The notes below the pieces were generated by a model. The model was not told the origin of the DNA. It saw nothing but the letters and a program-made list of their open reading frames with translations, and made no database searches. 35,421 nt of DNA. Source: an uncultured Propionibacteriaceae bacterium. GTDB taxonomy: Bacteria; Actinomycetota; Actinomycetes; Propionibacteriales; Propionibacteriaceae. The stretch is taken from NCBI GenBank assembly GCA_938012815.1, contig CALLVV010000097.1, positions 1 to 35,421 on the forward strand. The letters run 5' to 3'. Shown piece by piece: positions 23,196 to 32,449 of the stretch (the first letter of the stretch is position 1; every line of letters starts with the position of its first letter). The translations under genes were made by a program, and so were the position numbers.

Positions 23196-24026
23196 TCAGA
23201 GTATCTCGAGGGTGGCGGGGTCGGGGCCGATGCGGTTGCCTGCGTTGAGCGCGTCGATGGCCGCCCGGTCCTCCGCCGACAGTTTCATCCCGAGGGTTGC
23301 GAAGTTCGAGTCGATCCGTTCGGGGGCCTGCGACTTCGGGATCACGACGAAACCGCGGTCCAGGTGCCAGCGGATGACGACCTGCGCCGGGGTGGCGCCG
23401 AGCCGTTCGGCGATGCGGACGACGACGGGATGCTCCAGATCGGTGGCCTGCCCCAGCGGCGACCAGCTCTCCACGATGACCCGCAGGTCCGAGCAGTGGT
23501 TGATCAGGTCGTCGGGTTGGAAGGTGGGGTGCAGTTCGATCTGGTTCACGACCGGGGTGATTCCGGTCTCGTCGACGATGGTGTCGAGATGCTCCGGCAG
23601 GAAGTTGCACACCCCGATGGAGCGGACCAGGCCTTCGGAACGGAAGTTGATGAGCTGCTCCCAGCTTTCCACATAGGTGCCGCGCGCAGGGCAGGGCCAG
23701 TGGATCAGGTACAGGTCGACGTGGTCGAGGCCGAGTTTCTCGAGGCTCTTCTCCAGGGCAGGCCGGGCCGAGTCGCGGCCCTGGGCCTCGTTCCACAGTT
23801 TCGTGGTGACGAAGATCTCGTTGCGCGGCAGAGAGGACGCGGCGATCGCACGTCCCACCCCCAGCTCGTTGCGGTAGATCGCGGCGGTGTCGATGTGCCT
23901 GTATCCCGTCTCCAGGGCGTGGCTGACGGCGGCGGTGGCCTCGTCGTCGGTCATCTGCCAGACTCCCAGGCCGAGCTGGGGGATGGACTGGCCGTCGTTC
24001 AGTGTGATGAGCGGAGTGCTTGTCAT
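23196..24026 (-). CDS. Aldo/keto reductase (2,5-diketogluconate reductase-like)
   Basis: 276 residues from the ATG at 24026; another ATG nine bases upstream (24035) is also possible. An NADPH-dependent carbonyl reductase with the whole catalytic tetrad: D46 and Y51 in HIDTAAIYRNE, K76 in VTTKLW, and H109 in LYLIHWP. The cofactor-binding IPKSQAPERIDSNF motif is near the C-terminus. The sequence resembles DkgA-type reductases, but substrates of this family are broad. Divergent from argS. Confidence 0.93.
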   Translation of the reverse strand: MTSTPLITLNDGQSIPQLGLGVWQMTDDEATAAVSHALETGYRHIDTAAIYRNELGVGRAIAASSLPRNEIFVTTKLWNEAQGRDSARPALEKSLEKLGLDHVDLYLIHWPCPARGTYVESWEQLINFRSEGLVRSIGVCNFLPEHLDTIVDETGITPVVNQIELHPTFQPDDLINHCSDLRVIVESWSPLGQATDLEHPVVVRIAERLGATPAQVVIRWHLDRGFVVIPKSQAPERIDSNFATLGMKLSAEDRAAIDALNAGNRIGPDPATLEIL

Positions 24027-24086
24027 GGTCCCCATTGAACACCCTGATGGAAGGGAGCATCACCATCCCCGGCGAAGGGTGAGAGA

Positions 24087-25730
24087 ATGTCCCCCATGCA
24101 ATCGCTGCCTGCCCTGCTCGATGCCCGTCTGCGCGCCGTCACGGGGGTGGATCCGGAAATGCGGCCGGCCACGAAACCCCAGTTCGGGCACTTCCAGTCC
24201 AACGTGGCGCTGCGCCTCGCCAAGGAGCAGAAACGACCCCCCAGGGAGGTCGCGGCGGACATCGTCGCACGGCTTGACGTTTCCGACCTGTGCGAACCCC
24301 TGGAGATTGCAGGGCCGGGTTTCATCAACTTCCGGATCCGCGCCGACGTGCTGGCGCAGACCGCCACCGCCGTGCTGGAGGACCCTCACCACGGGTTGAG
24401 CCGCACCTCGCACCCGCAGCGGGTCGTCATCGACTACTCGGCGCCCAACGTCGCCAAACAGATGCACGTCGGACACCTGCGCACCACCATCATCGGCGAC
24501 TGCTTCAACCGCATCCTCACCGCCCTGGGGCACGAGGTGATCCCGCAGAACCACATCGGTGACTGGGGCACCCAGTTCGGGATGCTGGTCGAACACATCC
24601 TCGAGGCAGGAATCGACGTCACCGCACTCGACCTCGCCGGCGCGGAGCAGCTCTACAAGGACTCCAAGAAACACTTCGACGACGACCCCGGCTTCGCCAC
24701 CCGCGCCCGCGCGCGCGTGGTGAAGCTGCAGGGTGGCGACGAGGAGACCCTGGCGATCTGGCGGCAGCTGATTGCGGTGTCCCTCGCTGGTTTCAACGCC
24801 GCCTATCGACGCCTCGGGGTGCTGCTGACCGACGCCGACCTGGCGGGCGAGTCGACCTACAACGATGCCCTGCCGGAGGTGGCGGCTGACCTGGCCGAGC
24901 GCGGCATCGCCGTCGTCGACGACGGGGCGCTGGTGCTGTGGGTCGAGGGCTTCGACGCGCCTTTGATCATCCGCAAGTCGGACGGCGGTTACGGCTACGA
25001 CACCACCGACATGGCCGCCATCCGGCACCGGGTGCGCGAGCTGAAGGCCGACCGGATCATCTACGTCACCGACGTGCGCCAGTCGCAGCACTTCCAGGAA
25101 CTCTTCGAGGCCTCCCGGAAGGCCGGCTACCTGCCCGACGATGTCGAGGCTCAGCACGTCGGATACGGCATGGTGCTCGGCCCCGATTCGCGCCCGTTCA
25201 AGACCCGCGACGGCGGGACGGTGTCGTTGACGAGCCTGCTCGATCTGGCGGAGCAAGAGGCCTCACCCGGGATCGCCCTGGCGGCCATCAAGTACGCCGA
25301 CCTGTCGGGCGCGATCCACAAGGACTACGTCTTCGACGCCGAACGGATGGTGCAGACCACCGGCGACACCGGGCCTTACCTGCAGTATGCGCACGCCAGG
25401 ATCTGCCAGATCCTGCGCAGGGCCGAGGCCGAGAACATCGGCTGGGGGGCGGTCGTGGTGCTGGAGGACCCGGCCGAGCAGACCCTCGCGCTGGTGCTGA
25501 GCCGTTTCGGCGAGGTCGTCGACGAGGTGGCGCGGGCCCTCACCCCCCACAAGCTGTGCGGATACCTCTACGAACTGGCCGGGGCCTTCTCGGCCTTCTA
25601 CGAGGCCTGTCCGGTGCTGCGTTCCGAAGGGGAGGTACGTTCCTCGCGCCTGGCGCTCGCGGCCGCCACCCGTGAGGTCCTCGCCCAGGGTCTCCACCTC
25701 CTCGGCATCGAGGCACCCGACCGTATGTGA
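24087..25730 (+). CDS. argS: Arginyl-tRNA synthetase
   Basis: 547 residues, full length. Charges tRNA-Arg. The HIGH motif appears as HVGHLR within SAPNVAKQMHVGHLRTTIIG. KMSKS is replaced by the degenerate FKTRDG, normal for many ArgRS. The N-terminal tRNA-binding Add-1 domain (1-110) and the C-terminal anticodon-binding helical domain (LYELAGAFSAFYEACPVL) are both present. A second ATG at 24096 is an alternative start. In many actinobacteria lysA follows; here a gene-poor gap follows instead. Confidence 0.97.
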   Translation: MSPMQSLPALLDARLRAVTGVDPEMRPATKPQFGHFQSNVALRLAKEQKRPPREVAADIVARLDVSDLCEPLEIAGPGFINFRIRADVLAQTATAVLEDPHHGLSRTSHPQRVVIDYSAPNVAKQMHVGHLRTTIIGDCFNRILTALGHEVIPQNHIGDWGTQFGMLVEHILEAGIDVTALDLAGAEQLYKDSKKHFDDDPGFATRARARVVKLQGGDEETLAIWRQLIAVSLAGFNAAYRRLGVLLTDADLAGESTYNDALPEVAADLAERGIAVVDDGALVLWVEGFDAPLIIRKSDGGYGYDTTDMAAIRHRVRELKADRIIYVTDVRQSQHFQELFEASRKAGYLPDDVEAQHVGYGMVLGPDSRPFKTRDGGTVSLTSLLDLAEQEASPGIALAAIKYADLSGAIHKDYVFDAERMVQTTGDTGPYLQYAHARICQILRRAEAENIGWGAVVVLEDPAEQTLALVLSRFGEVVDEVARALTPHKLCGYLYELAGAFSAFYEACPVLRSEGEVRSSRLALAAATREVLAQGLHLLGIEAPDRM

Positions 25731-26236
25731 GGTTCCTTCTTGAAGCTGGTCGAGCCGGCCTGCTTTTCTCCGACTGTTGGCCGTGCTGGATCGGTCCCTC
25801 GGCCCGGTTCTACGGGGCGGATCCTACCGTGGTCCTACTCGGCTCGGAGTCGTCGGATCGGTAAGCGTTCCCGATTGGTCGCCGGGACCCGGTTTTTCGG
25901 GGTTCTGTGGGCCAAGACTCAGGTTGTAGAAAACAATTCACGAGTCCTTTGTGGCCGCTGACTCGGTAGTTGTCGCGGTGCTAGGCTCCCAGCCAGATCG
26001 CGAGCGATTCCGACCGCGGGGACAACCGGGTCAGTGGGTCCGACGGGAAATCACACGGCTGTGTGCCGAGGGGTTGATTCCCGAGGAAATCCGGCGTTCC
26101 GCATCCGACCATTCGTCGTGAAGGAAACGTTCGTGGATCTGGAATCTGTTGGTGCCGACCTGTGCGGCTGATGAGGGTTGCGTGAACCAGGACGTTCTGG
26201 TTGCGCAAACCGGGAGTGAGCGAGAGAGAAACGAAT
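25731..26236. other. 506-nt region without a convincing gene
   Basis: Between argS and the ABC transporter operon. An open frame at 25740-25961 has no homology I recognise and no ribosome site. Composition is less GC-rich in places (around 25920-25950). The only structure seen is the dyad at 26178-26208. Confidence 0.5.
26178..26208. promoter_or_regulatory. Dyad symmetry upstream of the ABC permease operon
   Basis: AACCAG (26185-26190) and CTGGTT (26197-26202) flank GACGTT. The outer arms TTGCG and GCGCAA extend the symmetry with one unpaired base. It lies 28 bp upstream of the first permease start and could be an operator or an mRNA leader hairpin. Confidence 0.4.
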
Positions 26237-27616
26237 ATGCGGGCCCTGACCTGTGCGTGGCGCTTCGTGGTGCGCAAAAAACTGAAGACGTTGATAATGT
26301 TCGGCATTCTGCTGTGTTTGTCGACGGTCATGCTGAGCATGGTTGCGGTGAAAGGCTCGACGGACGCGGCGGCGTCGCAGGTCGGTCAGCAGCTGAAGGC
26401 CGGTTTCACCCTTGAGAACAACCGGAAGAACAATCCCGGCACCCCCCGGGGTGGTGGTGTCGTCAAGGAAGCCGACATCGATGCCGTCAAGGGCGTGCCC
26501 GGGGTGAGCGATCACCTCCGTCGCATGTCACTGACAGCCGACCTGGTGGGGGCGAATCCACTGAAACTGCCAAATTCCCAGCGTGACTACGATGCCCAGA
26601 AGGAAAAGCTCTTCGGGAACCTGGTGGGCGGCTACGGGGAGAACAACACCGAACTGGACGTGAATTTCCGTTCCGGAGGTCTGAAACTGAGCCAGGGGCG
26701 CCACGTCAACGAGTCCGATGTCAACAAGGCGATCATTCACGAGGATCTCGCCAAGGCGAACGGCCTGAAGGTCGGCGACAAACTCAAGCTGAAGGCGAAC
26801 CCTGAGGACGCCGACAACGTGAACAAATCCACCGAGGAGGTGGAGGTCGAGATCGTCGGGTTGTTCTCGGGCGAGAACATCAAACCCGCCCGGACGCGCG
26901 TCGAGCTGGTGCAGAACTCCATCTACACCGACGTGACCACCACGAAACAGCTCGCCAAGTTCGAGAAGGGCAAGGAGATCTACACGGATGCCACCTTCTT
27001 CGTGGAATCCGCCGGCAAGCTCGACGACGTGATGAAGCAGGCCGGTCAGCTGGGGATCGACTGGAAGAACTTCCAGCTCTCCAAGACCAACCAGATCCTC
27101 GCGGGGGTCACGGGCACGGTGCAGAGCATCTACAAACTCGTCGACACGATGGTCGTGGCCACGGTCATCTTCGGCGTGGTGGTGATCTCCCTGGTGCTGT
27201 GGCTGTGGGCCAGGGAGAGACGACGCGAAACCGGCATCCTGCTGGCGGTGGGCGCGTCGAAACCCGGGATCGTGACCCAACACATCCTGGAGCTCGTGCT
27301 GATAGCGATTCCGGCCTTCGGAGCGGCGTGGTTCGCGGCCCAGGGCGCAGCCCAGTTCATCGGCAACCAGCTGGTCTCCCAGGCCGCGAAGTCAACGTCG
27401 AAGGACATGGCTTCGCAGCTCGGCGGCGGCCTCGGTGCCGACAACGAATCGGCCTTGTCCGGCAAGACCCTCGACCACGTCCAGGTGATGCTGGATACCG
27501 GACAGTGGGCGCTGGTGTGCGGAATTTCTTTGGCTCTGGTGTGTGTCGCAGTCCTGATCGCCTCCATCCCGACGCTGCGCGCCAGGCCCAAGGCCCTGCT
27601 CACCCAGCTGTCCTGA
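26237..27616 (+). CDS. ABC transporter permease, FtsX/MacB type (first)
   Basis: 459 residues. The N-terminal membrane helix (KKLKTLIMFGILLCLSTVML) is followed by a large extracytoplasmic MacB_PCD-type domain (about 50-300) and three C-terminal helices of the FtsX domain, with RRRETGILLAVGASK between the first two. This is the layout of mechanotransmission ABC systems (type VII) that handle peptides, antibiotics or lipoproteins from the outer membrane face. I take the ATG at 26237; a longer in-frame start at 26201 has no ribosome site. It precedes a paralogous permease and an ATPase. Confidence 0.9.
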   Translation: MRALTCAWRFVVRKKLKTLIMFGILLCLSTVMLSMVAVKGSTDAAASQVGQQLKAGFTLENNRKNNPGTPRGGGVVKEADIDAVKGVPGVSDHLRRMSLTADLVGANPLKLPNSQRDYDAQKEKLFGNLVGGYGENNTELDVNFRSGGLKLSQGRHVNESDVNKAIIHEDLAKANGLKVGDKLKLKANPEDADNVNKSTEEVEVEIVGLFSGENIKPARTRVELVQNSIYTDVTTTKQLAKFEKGKEIYTDATFFVESAGKLDDVMKQAGQLGIDWKNFQLSKTNQILAGVTGTVQSIYKLVDTMVVATVIFGVVVISLVLWLWARERRRETGILLAVGASKPGIVTQHILELVLIAIPAFGAAWFAAQGAAQFIGNQLVSQAAKSTSKDMASQLGGGLGADNESALSGKTLDHVQVMLDTGQWALVCGISLALVCVAVLIASIPTLRARPKALLTQLS

Positions 27617-27626
27617 GGTGTCGGCG

Positions 27627-28871
27627 ATGTCGTTGTTGAAACGCGCCTGGCTGTCGGTCAGCAGGCGAATCGGGAAGAGCGTGGTGCTGCTGCTCATCAT
27701 GACCGTGATCTTCACCGCTCTGGTGGCGGAGGCCAGCGTCCGCGGCTCCATGCAGGCCCTCCGGGAAAGCGTCAGCCGTGGGGTGCCCGCCGGGTTCGTG
27801 GTCCGTCCCGGCGCCGGGGAACTGAGCCTCGCCGATGCGCAATCTGTCAGCGGGGTGCAAGGGGTCACCGGCCACAACTACGTGCGCGGTCTCACCGCCA
27901 CGCCATCGGACCTCAAGCTCGTCGAGATGCCCGCCAGCGGTGTGGAGTTCTCCGGTGACGTGGCGCCCGAGGCGGGTGTCACGGGGGTTACTCGCAGTGA
28001 CCTGATCCACGGTTTCGCAGCCAAGCAGTACACCCTCGTCGAGGGACGCCACATCGCTGACGGCGACCATGAATCGGCGATCATCCACCAGGAACTGGCG
28101 GCGAAGAACGGCCTGAAGGTGGGGGACCGGGTCACGCTGAACCGCGACGGAAAATCCGTGACCGTGACCATCGTCGGCCTGTTCACCGGGGCCAGCGGGA
28201 AGGCATCGCTGCCCTCGGAGATGGCGGAGAACACCTTCTACACCGACCTGGCCTCCAGCGGGGAACTCGCCGCCGGGCAGGGACTCACCGAGGCCCAGTA
28301 CCTGGTCGCGAGCGCCGACGAGCTGGGCGCGACGATCGCCCGGGCCAAAGGACTGTCACTGCCCTGGGATGGCCTTCAGGTGGAGGACAACGCCAAAACC
28401 TTCGCGGGGGTGCTCTCCGGGATCGCCACCGTCGAGGGGTTGCTCAACCTGATGCTGGCGGGGGTGAGCCTCGCGAGCGTCGCGATCCTGGTGTTCGTGC
28501 TGGTGTTCTGGGTGCGGGGACGGGTCCACGAGATCGGGATCCTGCTGTCGGTGGGCACGTCCAAGAAAAGACTGCTCGCGCAGTTCCTGATCGAGTTGAC
28601 CATGGTCGCGCTCGCTGCGGGTGGCTTGGCGGCCCTCGCCTCCAGCCAGGTTTCCCGCATGCTCGGCGACTTCGTCATCGGGCAGGCCGCGGGGACGGAC
28701 GACAGCCAGCCCGGCGTCAACGTCCCACCCCCCAGTTTCGCCGCCGCCTCGGCGTTCGACCTCGGACGCGCCTGGCTGCTCGGCTACGCCGTCGTCCTGG
28801 TGTCGGCGGTGGTCGCAATGATCCCGATGCTGCGGCTCAAGCCGAAGCAGATTCTCTCCAAGATGAGTTAG
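27627..28871 (+). CDS. ABC transporter permease, FtsX/MacB type (second)
   Basis: 414 residues with the same plan as its neighbour: an N-terminal helix (KSVVLLLIMTVIFTALVAEA), an extracellular domain of about 230 residues, and three C-terminal helices with RVHEIGILLSVGTSKKRLLA. Shared words such as AIIHQELAAKNGLKVGDRV show the pair arose by duplication. The ATG at 27627 follows GAGG; a GTG at 27618 is a possible alternative. Ten bases separate it from the first permease and ten from the ATPase, so the three form one operon. Two different permeases suggest a heterodimer. Confidence 0.9.
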   Translation: MSLLKRAWLSVSRRIGKSVVLLLIMTVIFTALVAEASVRGSMQALRESVSRGVPAGFVVRPGAGELSLADAQSVSGVQGVTGHNYVRGLTATPSDLKLVEMPASGVEFSGDVAPEAGVTGVTRSDLIHGFAAKQYTLVEGRHIADGDHESAIIHQELAAKNGLKVGDRVTLNRDGKSVTVTIVGLFTGASGKASLPSEMAENTFYTDLASSGELAAGQGLTEAQYLVASADELGATIARAKGLSLPWDGLQVEDNAKTFAGVLSGIATVEGLLNLMLAGVSLASVAILVFVLVFWVRGRVHEIGILLSVGTSKKRLLAQFLIELTMVALAAGGLAALASSQVSRMLGDFVIGQAAGTDDSQPGVNVPPPSFAAASAFDLGRAWLLGYAVVLVSAVVAMIPMLRLKPKQILSKMS

Positions 28872-28881
28872 GAAATCACAG

Positions 28882-29511
28882 ATGAGCGTTCTTGCGCTGG
28901 AAAAGGTCAACTACGCCTACGAAAAGATGGCACGAAAACTTCTCGAAAACGTCACCATCGAATTCGAGGAGGGCAAATTCTACGCGATTCTCGGTGGCTC
29001 CGGGGCGGGCAAGTCGACGCTGCTCGGGTTGCTCGCGGGGCTGGACGTTCCCACCAGCGGGAAGATTCTCTGCAACGGGAAGGACATTTCCGAAGAAGGA
29101 CTTCCAAAACACCGCAAACGCAACGTGTCGCTGGTGTTCCAGAACTATAATCTGATCGACTACCTGACTCCCTTGGAGAACCTCCGCCTGGTGAATCACC
29201 GAGCGGATGCCGGGGTGTTGGAGAAGATGGGACTGGAGAAGGAGGAGATCAACCGCAACGTCATGAAACTCTCGGGCGGTCAGCAGCAGCGGGTCGCGAT
29301 CGGCAGGGCCCTGGTTTCCGATGCTCCCGTGATCCTCGCCGACGAACCGACGGGAAACCTCGATGAGGACACCGCCCGCGACATCATCGACATCCTCAAA
29401 ACCGCCGCACACGACGAAGAAAAATGCGTCATCGTCGTCACGCACAGCAAACAGGTGGCCAAAGCTGCCGACGTCGTCCTGCGGCTCAGAAACCGGAAAC
29501 TCGTGGCCTGA
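28882..29511 (+). CDS. ABC transporter ATP-binding protein, LolD/MacB type
   Basis: 209 residues. All nucleotide-binding motifs are present: Walker A GGSGAGKST, Q-loop VFQNYNLIDYL, signature LSGGQQQR, Walker B VILADEPTG, and H-loop VVTHS. It is a short, soluble ATPase of the kind that powers two FtsX-type permeases. Codon usage is visibly less GC-rich than in the neighbours (for example AAA/GAA-rich codons near the start), which might reflect transfer or high expression. Ribosome site TAGGAAAT. No sensor kinase or regulator is nearby, unlike the usual Bce-type systems. Confidence 0.94.
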   Translation: MSVLALEKVNYAYEKMARKLLENVTIEFEEGKFYAILGGSGAGKSTLLGLLAGLDVPTSGKILCNGKDISEEGLPKHRKRNVSLVFQNYNLIDYLTPLENLRLVNHRADAGVLEKMGLEKEEINRNVMKLSGGQQQRVAIGRALVSDAPVILADEPTGNLDEDTARDIIDILKTAAHDEEKCVIVVTHSKQVAKAADVVLRLRNRKLVA

Positions 29512-29640
29512 CAGTGGATTCGCGAATGGTCCTGGGCATCGTCCGACCGCGGAAACTTCCCACATCCTCGGTTCTGGTGCCCTTGTGCAGGACCGCGAGT
29601 CGGGGAATCCCGCCGAGATGAGCGGTGCCCCCATCCGGAA

Positions 29641-29675
29641 GCGGCTGGGATTCGATCTGCCCGGATCCCAGCCGC
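29641..29675. terminator. 11-bp perfect hairpin between convergent genes
   Basis: GCGGCTGGGAT (29641-29651) pairs perfectly with ATCCCAGCCGC (29665-29675) around a 13-base loop, after the ABC operon. Confidence 0.6.
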
Positions 29676-29682
29676 CCCATTT

Positions 29683-29700
29683 CCTCGCGTTTCCGCGAGG
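29683..29700. terminator. 7-bp hairpin next to the GH32 stop
   Basis: CCTCGCG-TTTC-CGCGAGG, two bases from the stop of the GH32 gene and eight bases after the previous hairpin. It probably terminates the GH32 transcript on the minus strand. Confidence 0.55.
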
Positions 29701-29701
29701 C

Positions 29702-31294
29702 CTATTGGAGGGATAGCGGGGTCACGGCCCCGGAAATCACCTTCGCCGTGCCCGTGCAGCCCAGCACGAGCTCTTGGGCCCGGGGGTCGTTGAACACCAG
29801 GAACGACCCCACCGGGGCGCCGTCGTCGACGAAGACCTCCACGCTGGACTGGTCGACGTAAACGTGCAGCCGCACCTTCCCGTCGACGGGGTGGTAGGCG
29901 ACCTCGCGTCGCAGGGCGAACTGCGCCGTCCCACCGTCGCGTCCCGGCACCGCGGCCAGGCCACCGGCGGTGCGGTCGAGGTAGAAGATGCCCTCGGCGG
30001 GCACCACCCCCACCCGTACCTCCTGGAGTGTGCCGTCGACCTGGCCGCGGCACAGGCCCAGCCAGGCGTCGCTGGCCCCGGAGACATCCAACGTCAGGTC
30101 CAGCTCGACGACACGGCCCGTGCCCAGCGCGGTCGTTGTGTTCGTGGCGGACAGCCCACTGATGTCCGTGGTCTGGCCCCGCAGTGCATCCAGCTCTTTC
30201 ACCGGTTGTTGCAGCAGGACTCGGACCCCGTCCCGGGTGGTCAGCGTCAACTCGCGAGGGATGCTCATCTGGTTCTTCCAACCCTCGGTGGGCATCGAGT
30301 AGGGGTAGGCCCAGTTGCCCATCCACCCCAGCCAGATGCGGCGTCCCTCGACCTTCTCGAATGTCTGGGCCGCGTAGAAGTCCTGGCCGGCGTCGGTGAA
30401 ACGGGTCCGGTCGTCCTCGGGGAAGAAGGTGGAGCCGTCGAAGTCACCGATGAAGTACTGGGCGGTCGAACCGCGGGTTTCGATGTTGTCGCCGATCGAG
30501 GTCGTCAGCACCCAGCGGGTCTGGCCGGTGGAGACGTCATCGAGGGGGAACAGATCGGGACATTCCCACACCGCGGCGTGGGAGCCCCTGCCTTCCCCGA
30601 AGTCGCTGGCGTGGGTCCAGGACCGCAGGTCACCGGAGCGGTACACGGCGATGCGGTCGCCGAGTGAAACCACCATCACCCACGACTTGGTGGGCTCGTG
30701 CCAGAAGACCTTCGGGTCGCGGAAGTCCTTGCGGCCCTCGTTGGGTAGGACGGGGTTGCCGTCGTAGCGTTTCCAGGAGCGGCCGCGGTCGGTGCTGTAC
30801 GCCAAGGACTGCGCCTCCCCGCCCTCGGTGGAGGTGTAGACCGCGACCATTCCGCCGTCCGGAACCAACCCGGAGGTGTTGGCGCCGTCGTCGACGCAGC
30901 TGCCGGACATCGCCAGACCGAGAGCGTCGTGTGTGAGGGCGGTGCCCAACCGTTCCCAGTGCACCATGTCGGGGCTGACGGCGTGCGCCCAGGTGCCGTC
31001 CTGCTGATGGAACAGGTGGTACTCGCCTTGGTAGAGGATCAGGCCATTGGGATCGGCCAGGTTCCCGCTGGCGGGGGTGTAGTGGTACACGGGCCGGAAC
31101 GGGTCCCCCGGAGTGTCCGGGGCACCGGTAATCCGGGATGCCGGGGTGGATGAAAGCGGACCGGAAGCGGTGGGGGTGGAGGATGGAAGGGAGGCCGTGG
31201 CATCGTCCCGACCGCGGGCGCCCAGAACCACTGCCCCGGCTGTTGTGCCGATACCGAACAGCAAGGCGCGGCGACCGTACTTTCCGCTGACCAT
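29702..31294 (-). CDS. GH32 glycosidase (levanase/inulinase/sucrase type), Tat-exported
   Basis: 530 residues. It hydrolyses beta-fructofuranosidic bonds in sucrose, levan or inulin outside the cell. The N-terminus GRRALLFGIGTTAGAVVLGA, with R8-R9, is a likely twin-arginine signal, followed by a Ser/Thr/Pro linker (33-58). The five-bladed propeller holds the catalytic set: D81 in ADPNG (nucleophile), D193 in FRDPKV (stabiliser) and E244 in WECPDLF (acid/base). The C-terminal beta-sandwich includes VYVDQSSVEVFVDDG. This looks like an exo-acting levanase, though the usual WMNDPNG is here NLADPNG. The start ATG has only a weak ribosome site. Confidence 0.9.
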   Translation of the reverse strand: MVSGKYGRRALLFGIGTTAGAVVLGARGRDDATASLPSSTPTASGPLSSTPASRITGAPDTPGDPFRPVYHYTPASGNLADPNGLILYQGEYHLFHQQDGTWAHAVSPDMVHWERLGTALTHDALGLAMSGSCVDDGANTSGLVPDGGMVAVYTSTEGGEAQSLAYSTDRGRSWKRYDGNPVLPNEGRKDFRDPKVFWHEPTKSWVMVVSLGDRIAVYRSGDLRSWTHASDFGEGRGSHAAVWECPDLFPLDDVSTGQTRWVLTTSIGDNIETRGSTAQYFIGDFDGSTFFPEDDRTRFTDAGQDFYAAQTFEKVEGRRIWLGWMGNWAYPYSMPTEGWKNQMSIPRELTLTTRDGVRVLLQQPVKELDALRGQTTDISGLSATNTTTALGTGRVVELDLTLDVSGASDAWLGLCRGQVDGTLQEVRVGVVPAEGIFYLDRTAGGLAAVPGRDGGTAQFALRREVAYHPVDGKVRLHVYVDQSSVEVFVDDGAPVGSFLVFNDPRAQELVLGCTGTAKVISGAVTPLSLQ

Positions 31295-31382
31295 GCATCA
31301 ATTTCTACCCCATCGCCGGTTCAACCAGTCTTCGATGAAGAAGCGGCCCGTGGTGAAACCGTGACGCGGAGCGGGGCGTTTC

Positions 31383-32237
31383 TCAGGTGGCGAGTTGCCG
31401 TAGGGTCGACAGGACGGAGGCACCGTAGCCGCCGCCGAACAGGATGGCGTGCACCAGCAGTGGGGTCAGTTGGTGCCAGGGAATTCTCTCCTGCCAGCCG
31501 TCGGCCAGTGGGTGGATTTCGTTGTATGCGGCGAACGCCTCCGCGCCGAAGCCACCGAACAGCGCCATCATCGCCAGGTCGAACTCGCGGTGTGCGTAGT
31601 GTGCGGCCGGGTCGATCAGCCAGTTGACGCCCGTGACGTCCACCAGGCGGTTGCCCGCCCAGAGGTCGCCGTGGACCAGCGACGGGGGTTCGGGCGGGCC
31701 GCACAACTCGTCGACGCGGGGGGAGAGGACATCGAGCAGCCGCAGGGCCTCGGCAGGCACCCGTTTCTCCGCGACGGCCCGCCGGGCGAGCGGCAGCACC
31801 CGGCGTTCCAGGTGGAACTCGGACCACGACGAAGCCGGGGTCAGATCCACCTCGACGGAACCCAGATACCCCGACGTGTCGCCGTCGAGGCCACCGAAGT
31901 GGGGCGCGGGAAGGTTGTGCAACCGGGCCAGGCCGATGCCCAGAGCCGATTCGGTGGCGGGGCCGCGACCGCCCTCATCGATCCATTCGAGTACCAACCC
32001 GCGGGGTGATGCGGCAAGCACCTCGGGAACCCGCAGCTCCGGCGGTGCGGCCTCCCGCAGAGCCCGCAGGCCGCGCGCCTCGCGTTCGAACAGCATCCGG
32101 GTGGGGGAGGGGTGCGTCTTCAGGAACAGCGGCCCGGAGGGGGTGTCGAGCCGGTAGGCCCGCGCGATGTCCCCGCCACGGACCGAGGTGACGCGGATCA
32201 CGTCGAGGTCGGCGATCAGCTCTTCGGGTAGCGACAT
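31383..32237 (-). CDS. Fructosamine kinase family protein
   Basis: 284 residues from the ATG at 32237; the longer in-frame extension lacks coding character. A protein-kinase-like fold that phosphorylates ketosamines (for example glycated amines) to reverse glycation. The nucleotide-binding strand GPLFLKTHP, the catalytic loop LVHGDLWAGN and the metal-binding WLIDPAAHYAHREFDLAMM match the family. A start codon close to the stop of a fructan-degrading gene on the same strand may link it to fructose metabolism, but 88 bp separate them. Confidence 0.88.
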   Translation of the reverse strand: MSLPEELIADLDVIRVTSVRGGDIARAYRLDTPSGPLFLKTHPSPTRMLFEREARGLRALREAAPPELRVPEVLAASPRGLVLEWIDEGGRGPATESALGIGLARLHNLPAPHFGGLDGDTSGYLGSVEVDLTPASSWSEFHLERRVLPLARRAVAEKRVPAEALRLLDVLSPRVDELCGPPEPPSLVHGDLWAGNRLVDVTGVNWLIDPAAHYAHREFDLAMMALFGGFGAEAFAAYNEIHPLADGWQERIPWHQLTPLLVHAILFGGGYGASVLSTLRQLAT

Positions 32238-32449
32238 ACCATCCAAACTATCCGGTGCAGATCCATGAGCTCCGGGAAAACGAGCTGGGTGAGCCAGCAC
32301 GTGAGCGTCAGCGAACGGCTGAGTCGAAACCATCTGGCGGATGAGGAGCAGGACCGATCATGGGTCCTGGGAGATCCGGCGCGACTTCCTGCCTGTTCCC
32401 ATCCTTGCGACTTCTTGGTGGTCGGCGTGAAAGGATGGGGAGCATCATC

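Noticed and set aside
25740..25961. 73-codon plus-strand frame after argS
   Set aside because: No ribosome site, atypical composition and no recognisable similarity.
32238..32449. Riboswitch upstream of the BASS transporter
   Set aside because: No conserved aptamer core could be recognised in the 212-bp leader.
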